A stretch of 64,000 bases of DNA from assembly GCA_902702965.1 (NCBI GenBank), contig CACRXP010000663.1:259119-323118 (forward strand), in the 5' to 3' direction. Below the pieces are notes generated by a model that saw only the letters and a program-made list of their open reading frames with translations, was not told where the DNA came from and made no database searches. The position numbers and the translations under genes are program-made. Origin of the DNA: Spirometra erinaceieuropaei. Its lineage: Eukaryota; Platyhelminthes; Cestoda; Diphyllobothriidea; Diphyllobothriidae. Positions 44,501 to 55,005 of this stretch are shown here, piece by piece; position 1 is the first letter of the stretch; each line of letters starts with the position of its first letter.

Positions 44501-47500
44501 AAGCCACCTCCGCAAAGCTTGCACCATACATTTTAAATATGGCCGCAAAAATGTTCCGTATACCTCGCCGAAGATACTTGCATCCACTTTTACAAACGTT
44601 CTGCGTATTGCGCTTATAGTGAACTTTGTCCCGATTGCGACTTTTGAACACTCAGTTATCAGGCCTAAATCTTCTTTAATGAATATTCCACGATCTCTTC
44701 GCACATTTACGGTTTCAGATTATTAATTTTTCAAGGGATACTATCGAAAAGGCTTATTTATTCCTCGTCTTGTTGACATCATGCGCAGTACCACACATTT
44801 GCCGACATTGCCCAGTGTCTAACACATCAAATTATATGTAATTACTTGAAATCATGACTTGATGTGACATGATCTTAACTATTACTTGTCACTTATCATT
44901 GAAAAGACAATCAGACTATTTTTGTTATCAAAATTGTAGCTTTTATTTTGTTCGAGGAAAGTGCAGTTTAAAAACCAGTTATCGTCTGGGAATAAACATC
45001 ACTTGGAATAAACACCTAAAGGGGGTGTCTGTGTTTTGAATGCATAACGTGCTCAAGTTAACAGCCGATGATGATTGGTTTCGATTAAGCCGTCAAGGAG
45101 GATCACGAGGTAGATAAAGTGAGACTTTTAACAATTACCTCCATCTTTCTTGTCGATCGTCGCCTGTTCACCTTTCTTAAACCTGCTTTCAAGATGTCCA
45201 AGTTGCTAAAGAACAATTCCTTTTCCAGGCAGTGCTTGTGGTGTCTGAGTTGCGGCGAAGAGGCATCCCCGGAAATATCATGCATTTTGCCGGAAGTGGT
45301 CGCATAGGGACAATCTTAGATCATCTAACTCAGTCAAAAGAAACCGAGAATGTTCTTTTCGACGACAAGCAGAGTGGCACGTTCGTCCTTGAATGGTATC
45401 CATCAGACGCTGGAAGTGCCTTAGACGACCACGTCTTCAACAGGGAGTGTAAGGAACTTGTTGTCAAAATGTTGGCCTCTTCATTTCACAAACTGGAGCC
45501 CATCGGCAAATGTCTTCACTTCTCGGAGGAAGTTCTTAGGTTGCACGTAGAGGCCCAACTGAGACCCGACTGTCCAAACCGCGCCATTGTACTGCTTGGA
45601 GGCTTCCTGCCCAATCAGAACTTCGCTACTGAGTCAGACAATCCCCGCAGTCTGTTGCAGTATGTGCAAATGTCGATGCTCCTTCTGCAGCCTTCGCCTT
45701 CGGAGGAACCAAAACGACCCACTGGAATGGAAGAGGACGAAGACCTGCCACCGTGCCTGTTTGAATTCTTTGATGACCTTTCTGCCACAGGTCCTTCAAG
45801 CATCGACAGGATGAGCACCATCAACTGCCATATGTTGGGTGTACGGACGGATAGGGTGATCAGCACTGATGCGCGTATCAGACTGGGAACTTTTCTAGAG
45901 CGGAAGGCAATGAAAACGGCCAAACGGATGGGTTACGAGTTTGTTGACACAGTCAACACCAACCAACTGACTCAGGCAAGAAGAGTTTTTTGTTAGTTGC
46001 TTGTAGGTCGAATCCTGTCTGGTAATCCCGAAACATGAGCCCTAATTCATAGATTAACTGGAAGAACGCTTTAAGCATGTCTAACTAGGATTTTAACAAA
46101 CGTTCATAGGTAATCTCATGTCAAATATGTTTAGAGTCAAATCGTCCAATAATGTATTTCTCGGCGCTCTTATAAAAGATAACAACTGAGGAACACGTAT
46201 TTATTCCACACAGAGTAAGTATAGGAACCATAAATTTACTCCTTTTGAGACCAACCATTTCATGGTAAAGTGTACCCTGAGGGTCCGCAAGGTGTCCCTT
46301 CCTCTATTGCACCTAAAGTTGCCATAAATTCGCATTGGCATTTCAGTCTATAGGATACGACATCGAATCCAGATCATAACAACAAAATTCATTTCTTCCC
46401 CGTGTAACACTTACTTCTAAGGCATTCCAAACACAAAATATTCGGGTTTTGCACGGATATCGATCAGGAAGCTATTACGTTTTGGTTACTTCAGAAATCT
46501 AACCGGTCCTTAACCTTGCGAATCTGACAAGGACGGGTACCATTATAGCCTCGAACAACCGATTTAGTGAACCTGGGAAAAACGAATTGCTCAGAATACG
46601 AGAGCATTGTACTAGACACTAATGCCAAGGGTCTCGTTCTTCTTACTAGCGTCAGGGATGCAGGTACCTAGCGCTGCAATCCAAAATAACAAAAAGGAGT
46701 TGAAGGACAACCTCAATTAATACAGTCAATCAAAGGCGCGACTGGCGTTCGTAAAGACGATTGGTCGATACGCTGGCCGGTTAACAATAAGAACAGATAC
46801 AGGGAATAAGAATCTGGGTCTTCCGACTGTTTATAAAGATGGGATGCGTTTATATGAGGGAAAAAGGCGATCCAATGAAGAGCTGGACAGTGAAATTATC
46901 TTAAAACAGCTAGCTACCTGAGGAAGAGCACACAGTGGACGTCGTCGGCAAGGGCGGTCGAAATGTCATAGTCCGCCCGAGTTTTGAAGCTATCGTTTTG
47001 AACAATTTTAAGTCTGCATTTTTCTCAAGATGGCAGTTAACTCAACGTTTCAACGGCCTCACAACACAGTTCTGCACCAGTTATGTTGTAAGTTCTAGAG
47101 ATCACGCATATGATGGAAAAAACTTAGAGTAAACGCCCTCCAGAAAAGATTTTTCCGGTTATGTCGTGAAATTTAAGCAATCGTTGGAACTGTCTGTCAT
47201 TAACACCAACATAACATGTGCACGATTTTTTCATTTGCAAACGCCCCCCCAGCCTGCTAGCGCATGGCCGTCTACAAAGGGCGGTATCCAGACCCCGTCT
47301 GGGGGTCGTCTGTCTTATGTTTTTAGCACTAGAGATTCATAATACCGTGAGTTTTTGCCGAACATATAGCATGGGTGCGTTATTTGCGCATATCAGACTG
47401 TAGAATCACACGTGCAGGTTAACTGCTTCATCTCATTGGTTTTTGGAAAACTGTGGTATACTGGGCTAGCCATTAAAATTCCGCAAGGGGAACGGAGTCA

Positions 47501-48895
47501 AACGACGAGGCCAACATCCGGGATTTCAGTCGTCAGCCCGGTATACAACAGCCCTCCAAATATCAATAAGGCAAAGTAAATAATTGGTACGTTTGATCCT
47601 ACTTGGCCATACGCGTAAGTAACGTAACAATGCTATGTATTCGGTAAAAACCTTTGGTATTATTAGTGGGCTGTGCTAGAAAAAAGAGAGATGACTCTCA
47701 GACGGGGACACCGCCGCGTCTACCGCAGTTTTGTTTCGCCCGCGGGATGGGGTTAGACGCTAGCAGATAAGTAGCATATTTGGTGTGTATACGAAAGTGA
47801 TCAATCTTACTCCTAACACGGGTTGTGCCCAGAGGCCCGACGACGCTTTTGGGCATGGGCATATGGCAAAGTTTTGAGAAGTTCGTCTCTTGAGTTGGTC
47901 CGCCATTGTTCTTCTTGACTTGTCCTCTCTACTTATCTTACAATCCAAGAAAAACGCAGTCTTGCAAGCGGAGGAAAATTTTTGTGTCCCATTTGTCAGT
48001 TTGTCGTTGTCAAGACAACCGTCGGGACGTTTCATAAAATCAGCATTAGTCTTTTAACCGAAGTGTAAAATTCCTCCTTTCTCGCCCAACGTGTTCTAAG
48101 TCGAAACGCTCGCATGGCTTGACTGTTTCGCTGACAGCTATATGCTTGATTTGTGATCAGAGGACTTAGCAGTCCCATCAGACGATCTAAACAACTTGAA
48201 TCAGTACTTGGGAATCAACTATACACGCGGAGATGTGGGAACCGGATGGGCGTAGGGCTCAGTTTGGTTTGACAGACGACTGGGCATAAAAACGTATAAG
48301 TATGAAAAAGCTGTAGATAAAGATATATAGAGGCGAGGGGTAGTCAAGTGCCGCGGGATTGCACTTAAGAACAGGCGGCCGAGACTGGGTGAAATCATTC
48401 TCCTGGTCGTGCAGTTTTCATGACTAAATTCTTCTTCGAACGTGCGGTTGGACCAGGTGAAATAATAGCTGCCACACAGCGCGCCACGTCTCCGGTTGAC
48501 ATGCACTCTTCTTCATGCCCTCTCTCAAGAAAGACCACAGATTCCGCATCGATCCTTACTACTAACTGGCAGCACCTGATCTATCCTTTACCTCGTACCC
48601 TCCTGCCGCATGACAGAACGTCATACAGTCTTGCTGTTTTCCCACTACTGGCTATTTAGTCCCACTCATCCACACCGCATGTTAATGAATAACGTTAATA
48701 CTGATCCACTTTTAACCATCAACGTTTTTCTCTTAAAAGGACCTTTGCGAGAATCTTGGTTATGAACTCGTGAATCAGGCGGATTTCGTCGCATATGCGA
48801 AGGACCGTTGCATTCCCTGTGATCTGAGTGTTAGGGAAATCAACTGCAAATACATGGTGAAGCGTTTGTCGCCGGCAAAAGAAATGAACTCGTAA
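28985..48895 (+). CDS. Ebony-like NRPS (adenylation-carrier-amine-selecting), complete plus-strand copy
   Basis: Seven exons (28985-29515, 37479-38454, 38501-38612, 40956-41409, 42640-42912, 45229-45975, 48740-48895) join in consistent phase to about 1,082 residues ending in TAA. Domains: N-terminal region 1-120; adenylation 120-720 with A3 (276-289), NLYGSTE (444-450), FRTGDLG (571-575) and catalytic Lys703 in SGKVDK; carrier with Ser780 in GGDSMT; Ebony-type GNAT-like amine-selecting domain 783-1082. Characterised relatives are insect Ebony (beta-alanyl-amine synthesis) and the schistosome and planarian NRPS that makes beta-alanyl-tryptamine, a reproductive signal. Product identity here is inference. 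Drosophila Ebony is about 880 residues, so this protein is longer, mainly at the N terminus and carrier linkers. The start is the first ATG shared by both copies; upstream exons are not excluded. Confidence 0.88.
29940..30345. repeat. Penelope-derived palindrome in NRPS intron 1 (plus copy)
   Basis: Inverted arms of Penelope 3'-end sequence at about 29940-30150 and 30170-30345, opening with GCAAGCATACACAGCAGAATT and closing with AATAAATTCTGTGTATGCTTG. The position is equivalent to 12900-13215 in the minus copy. Confidence 0.6.
30375..30500 (-). repeat. Block shared with minus-copy intron (foldback relic)
   Basis: On the minus strand this matches about 12660-12800 (CAGTCATTGTTACC; AAAGCTCATTC-like and CCGAAATAT-like blocks), giving one anchor of the inverted duplication outside exons. 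Confidence 0.45.
30860..31605 (+). mobile_element. Foldback element copy with centre and right arm
   Basis: The centre resembles MITE A in the same orientation (AGTTCCCGAATAATTCCGAG, GATCTGCTGTTCCATT). The right arm runs from about 31235 to CACTG at 31605. The left arm is only partly recognisable (ATAGCAAATCACGTCC). A T-rich insertion is present near 31185. Confidence 0.5.
32186..33097. mobile_element. Foldback mariner-like MITE B, with TA target duplication
   Basis: 912 bp bounded by TA on both sides: TA/CAGTGGGTGACCGATCTCAT at the left and GATCGGTCACGCACTG/TA at the right. The arms (to about 32555, and from about 32740) are inverted copies. The centre is inverted relative to MITE A (TAAGACCGTGTGATGTCCAT here). 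CAGT ends and a TA duplication are typical of Tc1/mariner-type elements. No transposase. Confidence 0.75.
35100..35520. repeat. Unclassified repeat with SINE-tail similarity
   Basis: High-GC block without supported coding. Its right end, read on the minus strand, has GGGGTATAGCTGGCTGAAGA, similar to the SINE tail GGGTATGACTGGCTGACGAC at 8150-8170. The long open frame on the minus strand is probably a repeat by-product. Confidence 0.4.
35700..35995 (+). repeat. Composite dispersed repeat, plus orientation
   Basis: Well-preserved core: GACGATGTCTACCATGTGCT, TTTATAGTGAGAGTAGATTT, CTCTCTCCTCCTCCCCCCAT, AAGACCGGAGGCGGGGGAGG and CGTGACCAGGATTTTGACC. Confidence 0.7.
36467..36790 (+). repeat. Composite dispersed repeat, plus orientation, with C-run
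   Basis: Second copy 470 bp further on, sharing the GGCAGATGGATGGCGCAG variant with the first and so possibly a local duplicate. The pyrimidine tract has become runs of C. Confidence 0.7.
37479..38454 (+). CDS. NRPS plus copy, exon 2 (adenylation core)
   Basis: Acceptor AATTTCAG and donor TCAG/GTATGA bound 976 nt. It carries LFTSGSTSPTPKGV, NRLDWQW, KTSWLFVDGFTEVFG and LINLYGSTEVAGDVT. The insertion in the A3 loop is shared with the minus copy, so it is a lineage feature and not a sequencing error. The two copies differ mainly in the first 80 and last 60 residues. Confidence 0.93.
38501..38612 (+). CDS. NRPS plus copy, exon 3
   Basis: This 112-nt exon follows a 46-nt intron ending TGTTGTTTAG and ends at AATAAG/GTATGT (phase 2). 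It encodes GEDECGELQVLPRGEIGEV and YVSGAAVPADG, equivalent to the strand before A7. Confidence 0.87.
39401..39502. other. Assembly gap (102 N)
   Basis: A run of undetermined bases. It falls inside intron 3 of the plus-strand NRPS, so no coding exon is visibly interrupted. Confidence 0.99.
39960..40260 (+). pseudogene. LINE reverse transcriptase C-terminal fragment
   Basis: The frame reads RRHDYQRKRELSHANQRSSF and FAQRVIRQWISLSEYVV, followed in a shifted frame by a FKRQLDTHLL-like end. This is the LRGHxxKLxKxRxRxxxRxxFFSxRVVxxWNxLPxxVV tail found at the end of many CR1/Jockey/RTE-type RT proteins. It is frame-broken and lacks the RT core. Confidence 0.6.
40956..41409 (+). CDS. NRPS plus copy, exon 4 (A7-A8 and lid subdomain)
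   Basis: A 454-nt exon (phase 2 in, phase 0 out at CAG/GTAGGC). It encodes FLFRTGDLGFVSPSNG, CGRCDDTVKVNGVKCNL and the lid domain. The proposed acceptor AACATCCAG has a poor pyrimidine tract, and the first 20 codons (NVPAEEEARNSWTLAN) do not align well with the minus copy, so this 5' boundary is the least certain in the gene. Confidence 0.8.
42352..42416. repeat. Interstitial telomere-like TTAGGG tract
   Basis: About 60 bases composed of GGTTTAGGGTTAGGGATTAG and related degenerate GGGTTAG units, the metazoan telomere motif. It lies in NRPS intron 4, 225 bp before exon 5. Confidence 0.6.
42640..42912 (+). CDS. NRPS plus copy, exon 5 (A10 and carrier domain)
   Basis: The 273 nt are phase 0 at both ends; acceptor TATCTGCAG, donor ACA/GTAATT. 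It starts FFPTKSISGKVDKAKL with the A10 lysine and ends FSQLGGDSMT, the 4'-phosphopantetheine site. The exon's length and boundaries match the minus copy exactly; the linker between the two motifs has most of the substitutions. Confidence 0.9.
42913..45228. other. Intron 5 of plus NRPS
   Basis: 2.3-kb A/T-rich intron. Apart from a LINE fragment at 44300-44704 no gene or recognisable repeat is seen. Confidence 0.7.
44300..44704 (-). pseudogene. Non-LTR retrotransposon RT C-terminal fragment
   Basis: The minus-strand frame of 134 residues reads AIRRTFVKVDASIFGEVYGT and a RPYLKCMVQALRRW block, then VQRRVEKLVLEVKTL, closely following the LFKxxVRPxLEYxxQxWxP...LExVQRRxTKLV signature just after the RT core. 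The catalytic domain is absent, and similarity fades at the C-terminal end. Confidence 0.6.
45229..45975 (+). CDS. NRPS plus copy, exon 6 (amine-selecting domain)
   Basis: A 747-nt exon, phase 0 at both ends, with acceptor CCTTTTCCAG. It continues the carrier helix (AVLVVSELRRRGIPGNI), then gives the Ebony-type C-terminal domain: KELVVKMLASSFHKLEPIGK matches the Ebony VIDIxxxSFYxKADLEQWL region, and the FEFFDDLSATGP and KAMKTAKRMGYEFVDTVNTN segments match its later conserved blocks. This domain selects the amine and catalyses its condensation with the thioester. The exon ends CTGACTCAG at a GC donor (GCAAGA). Confidence 0.88.
45976..48739. other. Intron 6 of plus NRPS, GC-AG type
   Basis: Begins GCAAGA after CAG and ends TCTTAAAAG. 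The GC donor fits the CAG/GCAAG consensus of this minor class. The 2.8-kb interior has a composite-repeat scrap near 46920-46985 and otherwise no recognisable element. Confidence 0.65.
48740..48895 (+). CDS. NRPS plus copy, terminal exon 7
   Basis: It encodes 51 residues then TAA. The start DLCENLGYELVNQADFVAYA follows directly from NQLTQ of exon 6 and matches the position of the final strand and helix of the Ebony C-terminal domain (NTSPLTQQ...). Phase 0 entry agrees with the GC donor at 45976. A polyadenylation signal lies 92 bases beyond the stop. Confidence 0.78.
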   Translation, partial: DLCENLGYELVNQADFVAYAKDRCIPCDLSVREINCKYMVKRLSPAKEMNS

Positions 48896-48986
48896 ATGAG
48901 GAGATGGCATATTGCCTATATTTTATTTTCTAATGGGTCAATGTCCATTGTGATGAATAATGTGAATATTTTATGCTTTATGCCGT

Positions 48987-48992
48987 AATAAA
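48987..48992 (+). terminator. Polyadenylation signal of plus NRPS
   Basis: AATAAA in CGTAATAAAGTACAAGG, 92 bases after the stop codon and followed by a GT-rich stretch (GGTTGTGGTTTG). Best candidate for the transcript end. Confidence 0.6.
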
Positions 48993-48995
48993 GTA

Positions 48996-51900
48996 CAAGG
49001 TTGTGGTTTGATCAGTTGAATGGTGGCAAGTGGGGTAACCTTAACTCTGGATGGTGATGCATTTCATTTACGAGGGGGCATATGCAAATGCGATATCGGA
49101 AAACAAACAGGCCTATGTTGGAGAAATCATTGCAACGTGGCACGGATAACGAAAGTTTATTGAACAAAGGTCCCTAGTCCAGAATGGGTTTCGAGAGTCA
49201 AAATCTCGAGTAGGAATCCTCGAACGGAGTAGTTATATATTGGTTTCCGTGTACATCCCCGCCCAAAATCAGCTAAGAGCGGTGAAATGCATCTCGCAAT
49301 GGTACCATAGCGGTGATAGAAGGCTTGTTCTAGGAGATATCTGACAGTGCTTAAGACGGTATTCCAGACCTTTGATCCCGTCTCACTGTTGACATTACTG
49401 AATATTTTGTTGGATTCGTTTCCAAGTCCAGGCTTTCCTGCCGGGTCTAATTTTATTGCTGCCTCATCATGCAACCATCTGAGCAGTAGGATTTAGAATA
49501 ACATTTTCGAGGCATTTTGGTGGTGGTCAACCCATAAATTAGCACACAGCAACGTACATGTCACCAGAATATCTCGATTATCAAGCCAACTTATGAACCA
49601 GCGGTCCGGTGGTTGTTTGTGTTGTTTTCTTGCGTTCCAGAAACTAGTAGACTGTGTTTATGAAGACTACCTTGTGTTCCGAGTAGGCTTTCAGCAGGAA
49701 TCAGTTGCTATTGCAATCAGCCACTGCATGTCGACCAATCACTTACACCCCACTGGAGCAGATTAGGTCTACTCATGCACTGGAGGTCCCGGGAAAACCG
49801 GCTTGTCAGTTTTCGGCCCAGACGCGAGGACAGCATGCAGACGTTTGTCTAAAGTATCCTCCACATCAAAACGGCTTGCCCCTAAACAGCATGGCATAAA
49901 CGTTAATTATTGTGACTAAACGCTCCTCGCGGAGATGGTTCACATTTTCTGAAGTTTTGACTTATTCATCTAGAAGTGACAGACGAAATTACTTATAAGA
50001 GTGGGAATGATTCCAGTGTCTTGTGGTTATGCTCTCAGATGAACGCTGCAGAAGAATGTGCATTCTTCTTATGCCTCAGCAGCATACCTTACGCCTTAGA
50101 ACCTAATCATGCTAGGTTCGAAAGACCCACCTCGCAGTCAGTAAGCTATTCGACATCCTGAGTTGACCTCATTTTATGGCTCGAGATTGAAATATCTAGC
50201 ACATAATGAGCATTCTAGACATCTATAAAAGCCCCTTTATCATGGAAAGAGCTATCGGAGTATTAGTTTTATCAGTCTACTGCCAATGATATTAATGACG
50301 TTGGGTAGTCACGGTTGGCACATAGACCATAATTTTCGGAGCAACTTTTATGGCCACTGTTCCTCTAAGGGGTAAAATATTTTGCTGATTGGGGATACTG
50401 AAGCCTCCCGAAAGGCTGCCAAATTCATTATGGGCATCGCGTCGTCGATGCTGTTTTGGGTTCGAATCCCATTGGGATCGCAAAGCCTTTACAGCTGAGG
50501 CAAAATAAAGAAGGCCATCTAATTTAGTCCAAACCACGCATGGGATTGCATGTATCATTCTATGAGGGACTTTGCTTCTGCTACCTATCTATAAGGCCGT
50601 TTACAACTCTCATTGCCTACGTCCTTCTATGACACACGAAGCGAGCTGCTAGAAATATTCCGCATTGTTGAAGGACTGGGTTTCAACATGGCCTTTGACG
50701 ATTTTTTTAATTTGCTATCAGGACCAACATCAGAGTCCACTCACAAAACTTCATCTTCGACAGGCAAAACTAGGTGAGCGGAAATTTCCTCCTCCCGTCA
50801 GGGTGGTCAAATCATGGAAAGCCCCTTCCGCGAACCTTGTGGTTTTACCATTGACGGACAGATTTAAGGGGAATCTTCCCCTATTTATGTTCCCAAACTA
50901 TCCAGAGCGATGCATGACTGAACCTACTCTTTACTATGACTGTTTCAACTTTCATTGTTGTGGTCTCCTTTGAACTTTTCGAACCCAAGCGACTTCTCCG
51001 AGCACTGCACCCAATTTCGCGTTATGCATAGGGCACTCAAAGGATCACACCGATTTTCTCTCTGCAAAATGAACTGGAAAAAAGACTGTCGTAATAAGGA
51101 GACATCGCACTCGACCCTCAATCTAGAAAATGTACAGATTCGCTCGCCATTGGCGACCTTCCCACCTATGATCGAGGAAATGATTCGATAGTTATTAAGC
51201 CTTTAAAATGTCCCGGGGGAGCAAATCATGCACCCTTCCATAAGGAAAATGTTTCATAAGATCGATCTTACTTTTTCCATAGTTCTCCCTGCTCATGCCT
51301 GTGGCATACCCGAGTCATGATGGCGGGAATATAAATCGAACGCACCGAAGTTTTTGCCGCAAAGCCTCAGTCAAAATGTATGTACGTTAGTATGTCCATC
51401 TCCTCCCACTGCGCGAACAAGGCTGTATACGCATATTCGCCGGCTAATTTTATCCTGTGTGTCCACCAGACGAGACCGCTAGACTGGTGTAAGGACTGCA
51501 CAGGACCAGAAATAGCGCTGAATGCCAGCTTTCGGCTGTTTGGACAGACCAAATAGACTCCCAATCCGACCAATTGTGCCCACCATCTAGAAGATTTGTA
51601 TTTCCCGGCCGATAAGTATCAAGACGGCCACAAGCACGATGGGCTATGAAAGGTCAGAAAACCTAACTGATCGTAAGGTAATAGAAAGGAAGACCACACA
51701 ATTTTAGTGGCAGATTTGAGCCTGCGACTTACTTTAATTATTTCATAAACGAACGTCTATATGTGTCATCGTCACAACTCATCTAGTAGGATTTATAGGA
51801 CACAAGCAAAACCTCCAGGATATTTTAAAACAGTGACCTCAGGGTTTTATCTGATTGAAAAAGCAGGCCCGAGAGTGAATGGTGCCTTATTATTTTCTGT

Positions 51901-53580
51901 CCAACATGGTTATACAATATAAACAAGTTGTAAGTGCTGGGATGTGCGCGAAGCCGTGGGTGAGACCTACGTTTTAGTCATACAGTCACATTAGTTTCAT
52001 TGATGCATCTGGCAAACGTAACGCGACCTTACACTGACAAGTACATCCCATCGCACATACATTGCAGATAAGTGCGTCGCACGAAGATTAAGCATAAGTA
52101 AGGAAAAATAGGGTTGGAAGTCCAAACGCGAATACTGTGGTGGGTAATTCTGCTTCTTAACCGCCGCGGCTTCACTGAGCCTTGCGCAGCACGTCGGCCA
52201 TATCCCGTTAACGATGGCCTTCGTGTGTTCCATAGCAGGGTGGGCGCGGAGACAGAGATTGCGCATACAACAGTGTGTAGTAGTAGTAGTAGTAGTGTAC
52301 TTGCGCACCATCTGTCGCCTTCTCTCTGTCTAGGACAACTGGGTCCGGCATCGTGACAGAATCCAAAAGATGCCTTCATGCGACCGCGACGGGTCTTTAA
52401 TAAAATATTTTCATTATTATCAGATATAAGATAGAGTATATAAGGAATGACACGCGGCGTGAACCCGAACTAAGGCATGCCACCACACATCAGTTTCGCA
52501 CACAATGGACCAGGCTGTTACACAACAAGACGGGTGGCGGCCTAAGTACCAGCTGACTGAGAAGGCCATTAATGTTACGTTGAGAAGGAGGCATTGCAGC
52601 CTGACCGTCCATCCTCAAAAGAGGACCGGGTTGCGCCATCAGTTGTCGATCCCACAAGCCATGACCTTTGGCGCAGCGTTATGTATTCAAGTGCGTAAGA
52701 CAGTTTATTGTGAGGAATATGCGCTGAGAGTCGATTGCACACGTTCTTCACTCTACAAGACACTGGTCGACACAGTGAGCTTATTTGTTGTCGGATGCGT
52801 GGTGGTGGTCGTCGTAATCGTCGTAGGTATATGCGCAAGGATCATACAGGTAATGAGGGTTGTCGACGTCGGCTGAGGTATCAGGAGGGTGACTACCATT
52901 GACGGCGGTGGTAGTGGTGGTAGCTGTCGTGGGGATTATTAAATGAGTGGTGATAGGGGCTTTAGCGGGGGCCGCAGGCGAATTTCTCGGCATCCGACGA
53001 GGCCATTAGGCTAGTGGGACGTCCATTGGCAGCATGGGCACGTAGGAAAGGGGCAGGTCCAAACGTTGGGGATCGCTAGCACTTGGGACTTGCTAGCCGC
53101 TCTTTTAGTTTTGTTAGTGGCGGTTCGGTTTATTTGGTAAATGGTTGCTCCAGGCGATTCTTGCTGTTCCGGTATGTGACCTTTTCTGCTTTGACGAATT
53201 TGTTATCCTGCACCGACCAGATAAGCAAACAGAATACTGGCATAGGAGAGGTGACCGCAATGGACAAAATCAATAAACCGAACCTATGCCAATGCCAGGC
53301 AACTTGTTATGCGCACACTGGTGAAGGGCAGATTGAACGAATGAGGCCGCTTACAACGCATTCTTTATTGGATTGCCAGGTCTTCAGGAGCGAAAGATGT
53401 GCACTAAATACGACAGCCGTCTAAGTAAGGTTTGTGTTGCATGAGTAGGATCCGCAGCTGCACGCGGTAGATTAATCAGGCAGATAGGAATGGACGTGAA
53501 ATTGCTTGTTTCCTGCGTTCTAAAAACCGTGTTCAGGACCACAGGAGCAAAAAAATTCCTGTCGATTCTCCTAATCACAT
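48996..53580. other. Intergenic DNA between NRPS and SMG7-like gene
   Basis: No supported gene. A minus-strand frame of 105 residues at 49157-49474 is unrecognised. A diverged composite repeat with a TAG triplet run lies at about 52200-52370. A B-box-like GGGTTCGAATCCC occurs at 50458 without a matching A box. Confidence 0.5.
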
Positions 53581-53589
53581 GATTTAAGG

Positions 53590-55005
53590 CCTCAGTTATG
53601 GTGAATAAAGAGTTTGGAAGGCGTTTGTGTCGCTTTTATTCGTGCGCATCCGTGCCATCAATTTAACAATTTTGATGTCCAGGTTGTTCCTGATGGTAAA
53701 TACTTGTGACAGTGAACTGCCGCGAGCAAGTGGACAAGGCAGCATACGTAATAAGAGGGTCTTTTAGCTAGAAGCGTCGATTCGGGGACAGAATGTGGGG
53801 AGGTATCGAGACACCAACATGTTCAATAAGAGAAAAGAGCACACAAACAGGCAGTCCAGCAAAGTTAACTGCGCACGCTTCGAGAAAGACCGGAAGTGCG
53901 CGTTGTGCAATCAAACATCGTCTTCCGATGCCTCGCTCGGGACTGGTCCCTCCGTTTCTACAACGAGTCCACATCGGATCAAACAAATAACCAGGGTGAC
54001 GAAATAGGTAATAATGAATAACCATCGCACTGCCCCTCCTGTAGGACTGATGTCCCATCGGTACAAGGATCAGATATAGGAAAGTCGTTCGGGATGCCGA
54101 AACCACCTTCAGGGAGGACTTTCACAGCGCGCGAAATTCGCGGGGCGGAAGTCCAGTCAATGGAGAAGGAGTAACAACCACCGGAGAGGGGTTCAGGTGC
54201 GAGTTGTCAACCGGCAGGGAGGGAAGGGAGTAACTCGAGAGCCCGGCGGAGAGAACTCAGGTAAATACATAGAGAAAGGGTCGTTAGGGGCGTCATCCAG
54301 GGTATATGGTTTGTGCTTATTTAAGTGTGCCGTAATGGTGGGGCTGCCGGGATAATCGGAGACCCGGAGGACAGAGACAGCCTCAGAAGGGACTTCTACA
54401 TCAACGAAAGGTCCTATCCTATGAGTCGAGAACTTGTTGGATGACACAATTGGCAAATCCTTTTCACACCAGAATACCTTATCACCAGGTCAGTAAGGTG
54501 CACCATGCGCGTGACGATGATAGCACTTTTTGTTGTTGATGGGCCGCGCAGAGGTCAGCTCGAGCAAGCCCGTGTTTACGATAGAGGCTAGCTCTGAGAT
54601 CCTGTACGAATTCGTTAGTATAGGCTTGCGGCAGAAGCGGACGGGCAAAGGAATTGTCATGTGGAAGACAGACCTTACGGCTCTACGTAAGGATGAAAAG
54701 CGTATGACTCGCTGATGAGTGCGTGGCAGATCGATAGGCACGAAGGCACTGAGGCAAAGTTGCATGCAATTAGAAGCGAAGGCAACTGTTGACAGAAACT
54801 TGAATCAAGCCTTCGGGTGTTCGTTCGGTCGCCTTGCCTAGAACTCCCGTTGATAGTCTTAATCACTAGCTTTAAAGCCTCTATCATGGTAAAGAAGTAA
54901 TATGGAATGCATCAGTACCGTTTTTATTTGCACATACCCGTGCCATCAATTTGAAATGGTTGGTATCCAGGTTGTTCTTCATGCTAAATACTCGTGACAA
55001 TGAAC
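53590..55005 (-). mobile_element. LTR-element remnant: integrase C-terminus between direct repeats
   Basis: Minus-strand frames carry ELTSARPINNKKCYHRHAHG followed by a PIVSSNKFSTHRIGPFVDVE block, resembling the end of a Ty3/gypsy integrase (YDRxxHGxPYxxGDxVW...IGPFxVxxV). Flanking direct repeats at about 53590-53715 and 54870-55005 share CCGTGCCATCAATTT and TCCAGGTTGTTC-type blocks at roughly 75% identity and may be old terminal repeats. Frames are broken and the catalytic core is missing. Confidence 0.45.

Noticed and set aside
49157..49474. 105-residue minus-strand frame
   Set aside because: No recognisable family, no splice or start context; might be repeat-derived but cannot be supported.
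50440..50500. B-box-like GGGTTCGAATCCC suggesting a tRNA or SINE
   Set aside because: No A box or stems at the required spacing; single motif only.
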